A DNA stretch of 64,000 nucleotides, from NCBI GenBank assembly GCA_964019695.1, contig OZ026518.1, positions 69,885,254 to 69,949,253 on the forward strand, in the 5' to 3' direction. Made by a program: the position numbers and the translations under genes. Position 1 is the stretch's first letter, and each line of letters opens with the position of its first letter. The notes beneath the pieces were generated by a model that was not told the DNA's origin, did no database searches, and saw nothing but the letters and a program-made list of their open reading frames with translations. Below are positions 47,400-58,402 of the stretch, piece after piece. Source of the stretch: Loripinus fragilis. Taxonomy: Eukaryota > Mollusca > Bivalvia > Lucinida > Lucinidae.

Positions 47400-47804
47400 A
47401 TTAGGATCAGGAATCGATACAATCAAGTACCACACCAGTCCCAGGGTACCCAATTGGAAATAACCAAAATCACAATAAACATCATAAACACGACACCAAT
47501 AGGTCAGCCCTTTCCCTTCAGGTAACCACAAGGCAGCAATGAACAGACGTGAAAGCATGACAAATACAAGACATGAATAACACAATGATCCACAAAAGAA
47601 TAACTGCCTTAGAACAGTCAGTAAAAATATTTTACCGGAGGGATTAAACCGGTTTTACGGCGCGCCAACCTCACCCTTAGTTCAGATGTGGATCAGACAC
47701 ATAGATGTTTGGTTTGCATAAAAGACCCCTAACTTATCCATGCATCATCTCTTAGAACATATAAATTGAGATATAAAAAGGAGATAAAGCAAAGATAAGG
47801 ACTA
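47400..47804 (-). repeat. Repeat D, 3' region of the second Penelope-like element
   Basis: It is the inverted copy of 41578-42015. It is separated from its reverse transcriptase part (52187-54170) only by the LINE inserted at 47805-52186. Confidence 0.75.
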
Positions 47805-47899
47805 CAAATACAAATACTTTATTCAGTGATATAGGCCTCCGGCCCAGAACACAAAACATTGTTAAGACAATAATTTTAGCGCCAACTCTATATGTACTA

Positions 47900-48960
47900 T
47901 GGTCTATAGCTCTTCAGTATTTTCCGCCAAAACGCAGTCTGTGTGCTCCAAAGAAATGTCTCGATGCGACGCCTCTTTTAAGCAAACAAAACATACTAAC
48001 GCTAGGAAAATAGCAATACAACTCAAATACGCACTAATTTTTCGCCAAAGCGTATGTTCTGTGTGCCAAAAAGAAAAGTCTCGATGAGACGCATCTTTGA
48101 GCAGACAAAACATACTTCTGCTAGGAAAATAACAAAACACGCCAAAACGCACTAATTTTTCGCCAAAGCGTATGTTTTGTGTGCTAAAAAGAAACGTCTC
48201 GATGAGACGCCTCTTTTGAGCAAACAAGACATACTTCTGCTTGGAAAATAGTAATACCCTCCAATACGCAATAAATTTACGCCGAAGCGTATGTTCTGTG
48301 TGCTCAAAAGAAACGTCTCGATGAGACGCCTCTTTTGAGCAAACAAGACATATTTCTGCTAGGAAAATAGCAATACACTCCAATACGCACTAATTTTTTT
48401 GCCAAAGCGTATGTTCTGTGTGCTCAAAAGAAACGTCTCGATGAGACGCCTCCTTTAAGCAAACAAAATATACTTCCACTAGGAAAATAGCAATACAACT
48501 CCAATACAATACGCACTGATTTTTTGCCAAAGCGTATACATGGTATGTTCTGCGTGACCAAAAGAAACATCTCCATGAGTCGCCCCATTCGAAGAAAACA
48601 GAGGATAATCCTGCTTTAGGAAGCACCAGAATATCCCAGATGCACAATATTTACCAAGACGTATCATGCTCTGTGTGCTCAAGAGAAACGTCTCATCGGG
48701 ACACCCACTTAAGCACCCAGAACATGTTCTTAATATTAAGGAATATACTCATTATTTCCCATCAAAACGCTTGCTCTGTGTGCTCGAAAGAAACGTCTCG
48801 ATGAGACGTCCCTCCCGAGCACTCAAAACACATTTCCGCTAGTAAAAAACAACACCAAAACAGGCACCAATACGCCCTACCTTTCCGCTATATCGTATGC
48901 TCTGCATGCTTAAAAGAAACGTCTACATGAGACGTCCCTTATAAGCAAGCAAAACATATT
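47900..48960. repeat. 120-bp tandem repeats with palindromic CGTCTC cores in the LINE 3' region
   Basis: About nine units, starting near 47930, 48050, 48170, 48290, 48410 and onward. Each contains GCGTATGTTCTGTGTGC, AGAAACGTCTCGATGAGACG and GCTAGGAAAATAGCAATAC. The core CGTCTC-GAT-GAGACG is a perfect 6-bp palindrome with a 3-base loop. Four units keep one minus-strand frame open (KEASHRDVSFEHTEHTL), because 120 is divisible by three. Confidence 0.85.
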
Positions 48961-49012
48961 CTCGCCACTTCACGGTAATGTGTCTATTTTGGGTATGTGT
49001 AACCAAATAGGT

Positions 49013-50000
49013 TTAGTGGATTTCACATATTGTGATACTATTTCTTTTTTTCAACATATAAAAGATAAAATTTGAGATTTTTCTGATAACATTACAATCA
49101 CTTTGTCCTAAAATATTGTAGAAATCAAACAGTGATTTAGAATTACATAAATCTTTTGGTAGGTATTGTTGTCTAATGTCATCATACATGCTGCATTGAA
49201 AAAATGCATGAAACTCATCTTCAATATAATATGTATTGTTATTTCGAAGACAGTAAGAACATGACCTGTATTCCCTTGGTATCACAGCATGTCGTCCCAC
49301 CTCAATGTTTAATGCATGATTTGAACATCGAAACTTAGCTACTGCTTTTCTTATGTAGAAGGGCAGATTGCAACTGATCGCTACGATCAACATTAAGCAT
49401 TTCTTTAAAATGTTTGTAATGCTCACATTTCGCAGATGTTGAAACTTGCTCATGTCAATCTTGAGCACTACAATCAATTACCCTCTGACGAAATTCTTGC
49501 AAAAATACTGCTACATTCCCGACATCCTGAGATAGCCAAACAAATCCAAAACCAAATCTGTATAGAAGATCACGTACATTACTAGCCCAATTGGTTCGTC
49601 CAAGTTCAGTATGGGACTTTAGCATTAAATAGCATTTTTTTGGATATCTATTTCGGTTCATATATAACAAATGGCACCAATATTTTATACATTTAAGATA
49701 ATAGGGTGGTACATAAAAAATATCTACCACATTCTCCTAATGCCATACAGCAGTGATTAGCATTTCTAGACAAGCCTAAGTTTTTTTTTTACAAACGTAA
49801 GCCTGTACAGTTTATATCTGTTCAGAATAAGCATAGCCCCATATTTCCGCTGCATAACAGAATACTGGTGTAACCATTGCGTCAAGTATTTTAAACATAT
49901 CGATATAATTAAGATAACCGATTTTTTTATATTGTAGTATAGAAAGAATGGATTTTCTCCCTTGTGCCGCTAACATTTCTTTTGCCCGCGTCCATTTCAA
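49013..50000 (-). pseudogene. LINE polyprotein, C-terminal part
   Basis: Successive frames on the minus strand read LDAMVTPVFCYAAEIWGYA (post-RT region), GRTNWASNVRDLLYRFGFG, then FRCSNHALNIEVGRH, YRSCSYCLRN and IEDEFHAFFQCSMYDDIR. The last blocks have the cysteine/histidine pattern seen at the C-terminus of CR1-like and related LINE proteins. Frames change near 49460 and 49800. Confidence 0.75.
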
Positions 50001-50149
50001 TTTCGGTGTAAAAACAGACCCATATATTTGTAAAAAGATACAACCTCAACTGGCTTATTTTGATATGTCCAGCGCTCATAAAACCGTAGGTAACCACCGT
50101 TTCGAAACACAATAATTTTTGTTTTGCCTAAATTAAGCTGCATTCCGGT

Positions 50150-51330
50150 TTACTGACAGAACAAATCTGTTATATCTAATTGGCGTTGTAAAGCGATTGC
50201 TGTATCAGCACATCCCGCGACATCATCTACAAAAAGAAGACATAGCACATCTGGTACATCCTGTGTTATGAAAATACCATTTCTGCAGTTTTCCCTTAAT
50301 AGCGTAACTAAATCATTAATGAACAAAGTGAATATTAGAGGACTTGAGACGCAACCCTGCCTTGTTCCAATATGACAAGGGAAATAACTCGTAAGGCCTT
50401 GATCAGTTTTGACACACGCAGTTAACCCGCCATACATTGATTTCAATACATTCAAGAATTTACCATGAATACCCTTATGAGCAAGACTGTGAAATAATTT
50501 TTTGTGCTGTATTCTGTCAAAAGCCTATGAAAAATCTATATACAGGCAGTAAAATCTGCCGCCAGGCTTAGATATATATATTTATCAGTTACCTCTCACA
50601 TTAACTGCATTGTTGCCTGATAAACGTTGTCTATCTCATGGCATTTTGCCTTTATCAGGTCATGATGACGTTGCACTTTTTGAATAACGTCGCTAATGAC
50701 GCTGAATCAACGCAAAAATAAAAAATTACGTCATAATCGCTAGTTTGAAGAGTGTTCAGCAATGGGTAAACTGATAAATAGAATACCAGGTTCGAGTCTT
50801 TTGATATCAAGTTTACCAGGCTCGGCTTTGAGAACGCATGTTGAATCGCTCGGCAAGCCTCGCGATGTCAACATGCGTTCTCAAAGCCTTGCCTGATAAA
50901 CTTGATATCAAAAGACACTCACCTAGTATTCTCTATTTCTGGGCTATCGATTGAAGTGTAAAGATGTTGTCAATGGTAGAATAACCGCGACGGAATCCAG
51001 CCTGTGCTTCATCAATGATACTTTGTTCCTCGCACCAATTATTCAATCTGGCAGTCAGCACCAACGTAAAAAGTTTACTTAATACATTTATCAAAGAAAT
51101 TCCGCGAAAATTGTCGGGATCGTCACGTGGGCCCTTTTTATGTATCGGACATATTATACTTTGCGACCAGCTTTTTGGGATTTGTCCACTATCAAATATT
51201 TTATTGAATATTAATGTTATAACGGGAGCTATGAGTGTTGAGGTTTGCTAGAAAAATTCTGCAGCAATCCCATCTGAACCTGGACTTTTCCCAGTCTTTA
51301 ATTTTCTTATAGCCACCCTAACCTCGGATT
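50150..51330 (-). pseudogene. LINE reverse transcriptase, interrupted
   Basis: The minus strand carries AGFRRGYSTIDNIFTLQSI (about 51000-50945), then an insertion. It resumes with GGRFYCLYIDFS-AFDRIQHK, GTRQGCVSSPL and LLFVDDVAGCADT. GTRQGCVSSPL and FVDD correspond to conserved RT blocks; FVDD holds the two catalytic aspartates. A stop replaces K in SKAFDR. Confidence 0.8.
50575..50938. mobile_element. Foldback element inserted in the LINE reverse transcriptase
   Basis: It separates LQSI from SKPGGRF-type codons of the LINE. Its right part (50775-50938) is a hairpin of about 70-bp arms: AAATAGAATACCAGGT, TCTTTTGATATCAAGTTTA and GGCTTTGAGAACGCATGTTGA-like arms with complements. The left part has GATGACGTTG, ATGACGCTGAATC and AACGCAAAAATAAAAAATTA. 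Confidence 0.75.
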
Positions 51331-51569
51331 CTGTAAGAGGGTCGTTCAAGCATGTCGCTGATTCGGCTGGGGTGTAGTTAAAATCAGGGTCACCAATCTC
51401 ACTCTGCATATCCAATGAAAATAAAACTTTGGAAATAATTGTACCACGTATGGGGGTGGATGTTTGATTTTATACTGGTTACATTGTTCTTTAGTAATTT
51501 CCAGAAAGTTGATGGATTCTTTCGAGAGTCAACAAGTTTTTGTCTTTGTTTATTTTCATACTCATGCTT

Positions 51570-52186
51570 TTAATTTCTGCATAAATTTTTGTAATTATTT
51601 CGTAGGCTTAGATAATCAGCCAAATTGATTATATTACCGATAGTTCTAAACAACCTTAAAGCCGTCATCTTACGATTTTTAAAACTCTCACAGACTGTAC
51701 CCCACCATGGTTCACTGGCAAAAATATTCCTATTTGTCCTTGAACCTGCCCGACCAACCCTCATACAATCCGCGGCTGAATAAAATAATTAAATAAACAC
51801 ATTCGAGGCATCTTTAACATTTTCATCAATAGCAAAAAAAATCTATCGTACTGAGAGTTTTACCGCTCCCTAAATTTTGTCATAAATGTAACAATTTTGG
51901 ATTCATCCCAGCTATATTTTATACAGGAGTCACATGCATGATCCTCTAAGTGTATCCCCTGGGCTGGGGCAGGAAACGATAAAATACATTTCAGAGGATA
52001 ATGCACCGACTCATCTCGGTCCTCAACATGAAATAAGGAGATATTTTTGAAACGATCTGATGACGCAATGTTATAATCGACGATGCTCGTACCCTGGTTA
52101 GCTATACATGTAAATTCTCCTGTTTTCTCACCGTTAATTCGCCCATTCAATAAATGAATGTCCAACAAACAGCACATCTGAACGCA
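51570..52186 (-). pseudogene. LINE endonuclease C-terminus and linker
   Basis: The minus strand reads LLNGRINGEKTGEFT, NQGTSIVDYNIASSD and ESVHYPLKC, which match the last blocks of an APE-type LINE endonuclease, with SxHYP in place of SDHxP. Next comes a linker with PWWGTVCESFKNRKMTAL. The N-terminal catalytic part is missing, so the insertion is 5'-truncated. Confidence 0.75.
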
Positions 52187-54170
52187 ACAGTACATAAAAC
52201 TGAATACCAGAGCAAATGAAATCCAACAGGTAAACCCAGATGGGCCTGACAATAGCCAAAACATCAGACCCCTACCATCTCATCAATAGATAAGTCTCTA
52301 AGTGGGAACCACCATGGAGTCTGAAGTCTGACCCATAGGCGTGCAATCAAAGGGGAAATCAAAAATACCAACCGTGATTGGGTTGATCACCTAGCATGCA
52401 GTCTGTTGCAATATATTAATGTTATAGCCAATCTTTTTATAATGGGAAATTATTTTAATAAACTGGGCTGAACAATTATGAGAGCCAACAATCTTCTTCA
52501 ATTTATACACCAAGTCATCATAGAATTAAGTTTCCAAAGTCCTTGGCGCAAGAGAGGTTTGTCCAACTTGGAATTTAGACATCAAATCATAGTTTCGTCT
52601 ATAAAATTTTGAAAATGTATTGCGAAGTTTATGAAACCGATAGCCTTGTTTAAGAAGTTTCTGAGTTAACAATTTATTGCGAATGTTGAAGTGTAGCAGC
52701 AGGACTAGATGTGCTAGCAAAACGAATGAGTTGAGAGATACAGATGTAGATGTAGAGCGAGGAACATCACCATCTAAATATAGGAAATTGACACTTTCAA
52801 AATCAAATTCGTCACGTTTATCATAAATTTTGGTAGAAACAATATCATTAGAAATGGACAAATGCAAGTTAAAAAATGCTGCCTCGGTATCAGAGGTATT
52901 AGATTTATTAAGTTGGAGCTCTAAATAATATTTGGCTTACCATATTGTCAAAATAAACGTTATTAATGTTTAAAATATCACCTGAATATCTGGATGTAGT
53001 GTTAAAAGCATCAATAATATCAGCCTGCCTTTCATCAGAAAGAAACATCATAAAGTCTCTCTCATAACAAATCAAGAATAAATTGGCAACCAGGGGAGCA
53101 CAATTAGTGCCCATAGGAACCCAAACTACTTGTCTATAAAATTTGGTGCCAAATTGAATAAAAATGTTGTCCAACAAAAAGGTCAGTGCATCACATACAT
53201 TTTGACAAGACCTTGCATGATATTTTTTAGATTTTTTTTCTGAAGTTAAACATGTGTTTCTATGATTGCACACAAGGTAAGGAGAGCCATCTCTATTAAA
53301 GGTTCTTTCAATAGATCAATAAGTTTATCTTTAATTAAATAATGCGGTAAAGTCGGGTAAATAGTAGAAAAAAACATAAGTAGACAAACTTGTCACATTG
53401 AAAACTCTAGCTTTAAGTTTATCTAAAATTCACCTTAATTTTTTAAAGAAGACCAGAATAGATTTTTAGCCGATCTCAAATATACCTTTTCACAGTACTT
53501 AATGACACGTTTTAACAGCTGTAACACATGAGGTTAACAATTAAAAAAGTTCTGTTGTCGTACAAGAACTAGAATTAGCAATAATTTTTCCTTTATAGGT
53601 TTTTTATGGAGTTTAGGTAACCAGCTAAATGTAGGAACTTTGTCTTGGTTTTCTTTAGGGCTGTATGACAACCAAGCCTGTCGACAACTACCCTCTCACT
53701 CAAAGAGGACTGCAGTTTATAGGCCTTAGTGACAACAAACTCACGTTTAAGAGTATCAATATAATGCAATTGTCAAACAGCTACAACATTGTTAGCAGCT
53801 TTATCTACCGGAACAAAACATAGTTCATATGAAAATCCTGGATACCTCGTTTAAGGTGACGAAATTGGAATCTATATTTATATCAGTTACACTTTTTATT
53901 AAAGTAAAATATAGTTTACCTAATTGGTTTGTTATATTTAAAGCAGTTGATTGGATTTTCTGAAAAATTAAGTAATTTGGAATAAATGAAATCACTGAAT
54001 TATCTTTAAAGATACTGTGTAAATCAATAAACTCCATACCTTTGTTAATGAATGGAATTTTGATAAAACATCGTTTATGGTTGACCTCAGAATCGATATA
54101 AGGACTAAGAAAATGTTGAAAATAGCACCTTGTAAGAAGTGCTGCTAAATAAAATATGTTACAAAACAGC
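52187..54170 (-). pseudogene. Penelope-like reverse transcriptase, second copy (decayed)
   Basis: The minus strand reads GMEFIDLHSIFKDNS (5' region missing from the first copy), DKAANNVVAV, SCQNVCDALTFLLDNIFIQF, VPMGTNCAPLVANLFL, SRYSGDILNIN, STKIYDKRDEFDF and NTFSKFYRRNYDLM. The DD of the catalytic motif has become GD (YSGDI for YLDDI). Stops and frameshifts are scattered through it. The uninterrupted FYRRNYDLMSKF here is the empty site for the 5-kb transposon in the other copy. Confidence 0.75.
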
Positions 54171-54231
54171 TTTGTTTCCTAAATTATGAATATCTTAGAT
54201 TATATATTTATAGTAAAATGTAAATATATAA

Positions 54232-54386
54232 GCAATAGGTTCCATTTTTGGTCTGTTCATATAATAATGAATACTCCAGGTCTCTTGCAAACTTAACATG
54301 AAGATCGAAAAACTTCACCTAAATTTGCAAGAGACCCAAAGTATTTATGATTCCATGAACATTCCAAAAATTGAATTTATTTCTAA
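54232..54386. mobile_element. Palindromic foldback element, family E (right-arm copy)
   Basis: The arms contain AGGTCTCTTGCAAACTTA and TTTGCAAGAGACCCAAAGTA, with ATTCCATGAACATTCC at the end. It is orthologous within the duplication to 25585-25737. Confidence 0.75.
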
Positions 54387-54976
54387 ATAGAATATGATGT
54401 AGCTTTGATTGTCCAATACTTGTCAACAAATTTCAATTTTCACCACAAGACGCCATCTTCATTTAACAAACATGAAATTTATTGCTAACAATAATATTCC
54501 CACTTAATATTCAAAACAGACACTATGCACATTCAAGGTTTCCATGGCTCCCCAACACGTCAGTCAACATAATGTACAGCACGCCAGAAGATGCAAACAG
54601 GACTTCAATCGCCATTTACCCTTTATATTCTGATGAATTCTCCCATACATACTGAAACAATACGTATGGGACTGCCCATTGTGTACTTTAAGAGATGACA
54701 AGTAGAATTTCTAAATCATGATGTATTTCTGTCCCCGAAGATTGTTCTAACCTTAACAAAGAGTGCAGAGCCTGGTGAAATGCATCTGGGTCTTCACTGT
54801 TTGCAAAAGTACTTGTTCCTGGGTTTCCTGAATACAAAGGTTTAAAGAACAACTATTTTTGGAAATCGTATTTATTGGCGGCGGTGAGTGGTCTGCATCT
54901 CCACTTGGTACCACGCCACGTAATTTATGTAAAGATTACTAAAACAGACTCCTGATTTCACCGCTGGAAAAACTGT

Positions 54977-56290
54977 CTAGTAATTTCTTTGTCCACCAGG
55001 CCAAGTCTTCCGATCATTTAAACTACTGCTGTAGTATGGCTTAATTGTATCTTTCGTGACATTAACAACAGTCTGACTTCTAAAATCATAGAGGTAGAGG
55101 TCCTGTTTCTTATCACTCATGTAGGCCGCTTCAACTCCATAACCGCTTCTCGTCAGAACTAGGAGGTCACATTTAGATAGCAGGTACTGCTCTAGTAATA
55201 CTACATACAAACCTTCACAAGTATCTAATTTATAATTGCCCACTAGGTCTACGTGTAAAATCGGCATATCTACTGTAAACCTGCTTGTAAAATGTCCCAT
55301 TACGTATTGTTTAATCTTGTCTGCATCTGAGGCCACGTAAACTATGTATTTCGAAGGATCATCATATGCTTTTAGAAACTGGATTATGGTTGTAACATTT
55401 GGTTTACCTACACGCCTAGGATTATCTCTAGGAATTGATGGATTCGTTCCAAAACGAATGTGACTGCAAATCAGTTTTTGTGGTCTTACAACGTTCTCCA
55501 TGTACAAATCTACCCCCTTTTTAAGTATTGCAGATGGCCGAAACAAATCGTCCAGTACTATTTTATCTATTTCAGAGCTTGACTTACCAACTGCCCATTT
55601 TATATTGACTGCAGCCTTTGGGTGAGACATAATGGCATCATTCCACTCTTGTCTAGTTAGAATAAAGACAACCTGACTTTGAAAAAAACCATCAAAGTTA
55701 GTTTTCTTAATCGCACCAATAAATGACGGCTTTTTTGCATTGTGCAGAGTTTCCGTTTGTGATTCTGGTAGGTTAAGTATATAATCAGAACATTTCGTCC
55801 AGTTGTATCTGTTAGGCACGAGATATTTGTCAAGAGTACATGCTTTATTATGAATAATTATAAAATATCTCTTGGTCAGAAGTGCCATCAAGTATGTGGA
55901 GATGAATCCCTTTTGTCGGGCACCCCAACCATTACAATATTCATTTTTGCGGCACCGATATACAATAAACTTCCTCCGCTCACATGGAGTCTCATCAGAT
56001 AAAGTTGGTAAAAGGTTTGAAATTTGGTTGTGCATCTCATCTTCATTCAACTTTTCGATTTTTACATTGTATTTTCTTATATCATGTATGTTGGTCCGTC
56101 TTGATGGTTCTTCGTCGGCAGCAAACTTAAAATTATCATTGGAGTTTGTTTTATTCTCTGTATCGAAATTTCTTCTCAAGTCATTTATGCTGTCTACAAG
56201 TTCATTGCTCTTATATACAACATAGAAGGAACACACACTGACGCAAATAAATGCAACTATCTGAAACAGAGGAAATGAGCTAATTTGCAT
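54977..56290 (-). CDS. Type II membrane glycosyltransferase, fucosyltransferase-like (copy 2)
   Basis: The 437-residue paralogue of the gene at 23472-25037 is co-linear from end to end. It has the same architecture: hydrophobic segment (about 8-27), stem, PCERRKF, CNGWGARQKGFISTYL, HIRFGTNP, YIVYVASDADK and CDLLVLTRSGYGVEAA. It ends SLNDRKTWPGGQRNY, with one diverged unit where copy 1 has twelve. Dozens of residues differ between the copies, yet neither has a stop or frameshift across the shared part, which suggests both were kept under selection after duplication. Both copies retain ATG, 18 or so bases, then CCTCTGTTTCAG, so the possible splice acceptor before IVAF is also shared. The function beyond 'Golgi glycosyltransferase, probably GDP-sugar-dependent' is not visible. 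Confidence 0.75.
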   Translation of the reverse strand: MQISSFPLFQIVAFICVSVCSFYVVYKSNELVDSINDLRRNFDTENKTNSNDNFKFAADEEPSRRTNIHDIRKYNVKIEKLNEDEMHNQISNLLPTLSDETPCERRKFIVYRCRKNEYCNGWGARQKGFISTYLMALLTKRYFIIIHNKACTLDKYLVPNRYNWTKCSDYILNLPESQTETLHNAKKPSFIGAIKKTNFDGFFQSQVVFILTRQEWNDAIMSHPKAAVNIKWAVGKSSSEIDKIVLDDLFRPSAILKKGVDLYMENVVRPQKLICSHIRFGTNPSIPRDNPRRVGKPNVTTIIQFLKAYDDPSKYIVYVASDADKIKQYVMGHFTSRFTVDMPILHVDLVGNYKLDTCEGLYVVLLEQYLLSKCDLLVLTRSGYGVEAAYMSDKKQDLYLYDFRSQTVVNVTKDTIKPYYSSSLNDRKTWPGGQRNY

Positions 56291-56529
56291 ACTGGGTAAT
56301 TTATTGATGACTTTAGTCGCCTGCTGATTTTTTTAAAAAAATCAGTTTGGACTCAGATCAGGTCCAACATTTTGTCAACCTGATCCATGTCCAAACTGTT
56401 TGCAAAAGTCATCAGCAAATGGCACTACTAGGCAAAGACATAAAATGCAAGTGAGAATGGCCAGAAAATGCCACATTCATCGACCACAGACCAACCCATG
56501 GCACCGCGAGGAAGAAACACAGAATAATT

Positions 56530-56965
56530 GAGCCACGTCATGATATTTCCAACAATGTGGTATGTGTGACCAGCAAAGATTCAGATTAGCCTGTGCATAT
56601 CAGCAGTCTGATCAGAGCCCTTCCTAGTCACTTAAAATATTCTGTGAGCACACAGTCTACGGGCGGATCCTGAGGGAGGGACAGGGGTTCGGGACCCCCC
56701 TCTTAAAAAATCACAAAAATATAGGGTTTCTAAGCAATACTGGTACGGATCCCCACCAGTATTCAATGTTTGGCCAACATCAGCATGCCAGCAAAACGCC
56801 ATTTAAATGTCGTTTCGCTGGCGGGCCGATGGTGGCCCGCTTATGTTGGTATTTTGATCCTTCTTCCCCTCATCAACTAAAAAAATGATAAAAAAATCGT
56901 CAAAGTTGGACCCCCTCTTTGGTAGTCGCACATACCAAATTGTTGCAAATCTCATGTCGCGGCTC
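56530..56965. mobile_element. MITE with GAGCC ends, longer member, private to the right arm
   Basis: It begins GAGCCACGTCATGATATTTC and ends GCAAATCTCATGTCGCGGCTC-like. It has replaced the middle of a family A repeat. Between the MITE's own halves sits extra sequence (about 56655-56925) with GGACCCCC and GGGGGTCC ends and a GGCGGGCCGATGGTGGCCCGC hairpin region, probably a nested insertion. Confidence 0.75.
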
Positions 56966-57316
56966 ATTTAGTATTGCATTACAAAAAAAACATAAGGCCC
57001 CAACAGACATAGGTACAACAATAAACGAAGAAACGAACCGCGGCTGAAACATGGGGTGAGGTGTGTGTGGGATGGTGGTGGTGGTGGTGTTGTGCTGGGG
57101 ACTTGAATATATCTTCAGTGTAATTCTTTCTATGGAATACCACTAGTGTGTCAAGCAGTTTAGATCCAGATTAGACCAGAGGTGAGGCCTAAATAGAGGT
57201 TTCCATACTTAATATGACCAAATTATATCTAAATATATGCCATATATAACATTTTGCCATATGCCAAATGAATGCATAGTGAAACAAGATGGTCATTTTA
57301 CTGTTTAGCTACTAGT

Positions 57317-57416
57317 GTCGTCAGCTGATAATCCAAACTGTTTGACACTCTAATGGTATTCCTGAGAGAATTGGTCTGGAAAAGTTAATTTTGAAACAAT
57401 TTAGAAGACGACAGCT
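57317..57416. mobile_element. Short GTCGTC-type foldback element (right arm)
   Basis: GTCGTCAGCTGATAATCC and GAAGACGACAGCTGATAATC bound it. Counterpart of 22405-22507. Confidence 0.5.
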
Positions 57417-58173
57417 GATAATCCCTGTCTTCTTTGATTGTAGAGCTCTTTTTCCACAAATTCAACAACATTGCCTTATCAGCGGGACAAACGCGTGCAC
57501 GAACAAAGAAAACAACAAAGTTTATGTGACCCTTATCTAAGATACACTTTTCTGGAATTAAACTTAGTAAAAAGTATGAAAGTGACTTATAATAACATAA
57601 GAATAAATAAATAAACCCATATATCATATAATATCTCGTCTGGTAGTGATGAAACGCATTAAAATCAATAAGCCACTGGCGAATGACGATAATAATTACG
57701 TCGCATATATTTGACAAAATGTTGACATTTTCACAAAAAAAAAAAAAGAAAAAAAAAGATAACAATTTAATAATTTTGACGTCATATGACAATTAGTATC
57801 TAACATTCATGCTCCTTTATTATTGGGTTCCTCCAACTCGTTTTATAAATTCAGTAAAACATCAACACTGTAAGATCCTCTATATAAACAAAATTACCTT
57901 GCGTCTTGGGAAAAACCTCATGTTTGCAATTGAACAGCCCTAGTATCTTTCACTCCATTCATTGACTCTTCAACCACAGTGCCAGCGAGGTTCCTGATAT
58001 GACTTAAAGACTGCGCAGGCTGAACAAGTCATTAATTGTTTCACTTTAATGCCACTGTCTGTTTACTCATTCACTATCCGAAGTGGGACTGTATATACAC
58101 ATAAACAGATGCGTTTCATTGATTGTTCACGTTAAACCGTTTGCCTTCTGGATAATTTTGCATGTTTGTTTTT
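57417..58173. other. Right-arm non-coding sequence
   Basis: It aligns with the reverse complement of 20745-22400 without the two left-arm insertions. It holds the empty sites for the elements at 21201 and 21770. No gene is seen. Confidence 0.6.
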
Positions 58174-58326
58174 GTCGTCTGGTGATGTTTGTCAAAATCA
58201 ACTTTTCTGACAAATTATTTCAAAAATACCACCAGAGTGTCAAACAGTTTGGATCCAGATCAGACCTGACCTTATGCCGGGCCTGATCTGGATTTAAACC
58301 GTTTGTATAGGCTACCGGGAGACGAC
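58174..58326. mobile_element. Foldback element with GTCGTC ends (right arm)
   Basis: GTCGTCTGGTGATG and GGGAGACGAC ends, with CAAACAGTTTGGATCCAGAT and ATCTGGATTTAAACCGTTTG inside. Counterpart of 20586-20738. Confidence 0.7.
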
Positions 58327-58402
58327 GCTAGTATCCAAAGAGTTATTGCATAATGCGACATTTTAATATGTGAATACTTATCTGTTGCAAGAGCTTATAG
58401 TA

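Larger units (their letters stand above)
47805..52186 (-). mobile_element. Non-LTR retrotransposon (LINE), 5'-truncated, inserted in the Penelope-like element
   Basis: Reading on the minus strand: endonuclease C-terminus (52186-51860), linker, reverse transcriptase (about 51330-50150), C-terminal region with a CX2C-type motif (to 49013), a 3' region containing 120-bp tandem repeats, and a 3' end AATAAAGTATTTGTATTTG. The 5' boundary is where the PLE sequence ACAGTACATAAAAC begins. At the 3' boundary PLE repeat D resumes with TAGTCCTTATC. The clade is probably CR1/L2-like, but I cannot settle it. Several stops and an internal foldback insertion show it is inactive. Confidence 0.8.

Noticed and set aside
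47904..48383. 159-codon minus-strand frame with KEASHRD repeats as a protein
   Set aside because: It is produced by the 120-bp repeat units of the LINE 3' region and is open because 120 is divisible by three; other units contain stops.
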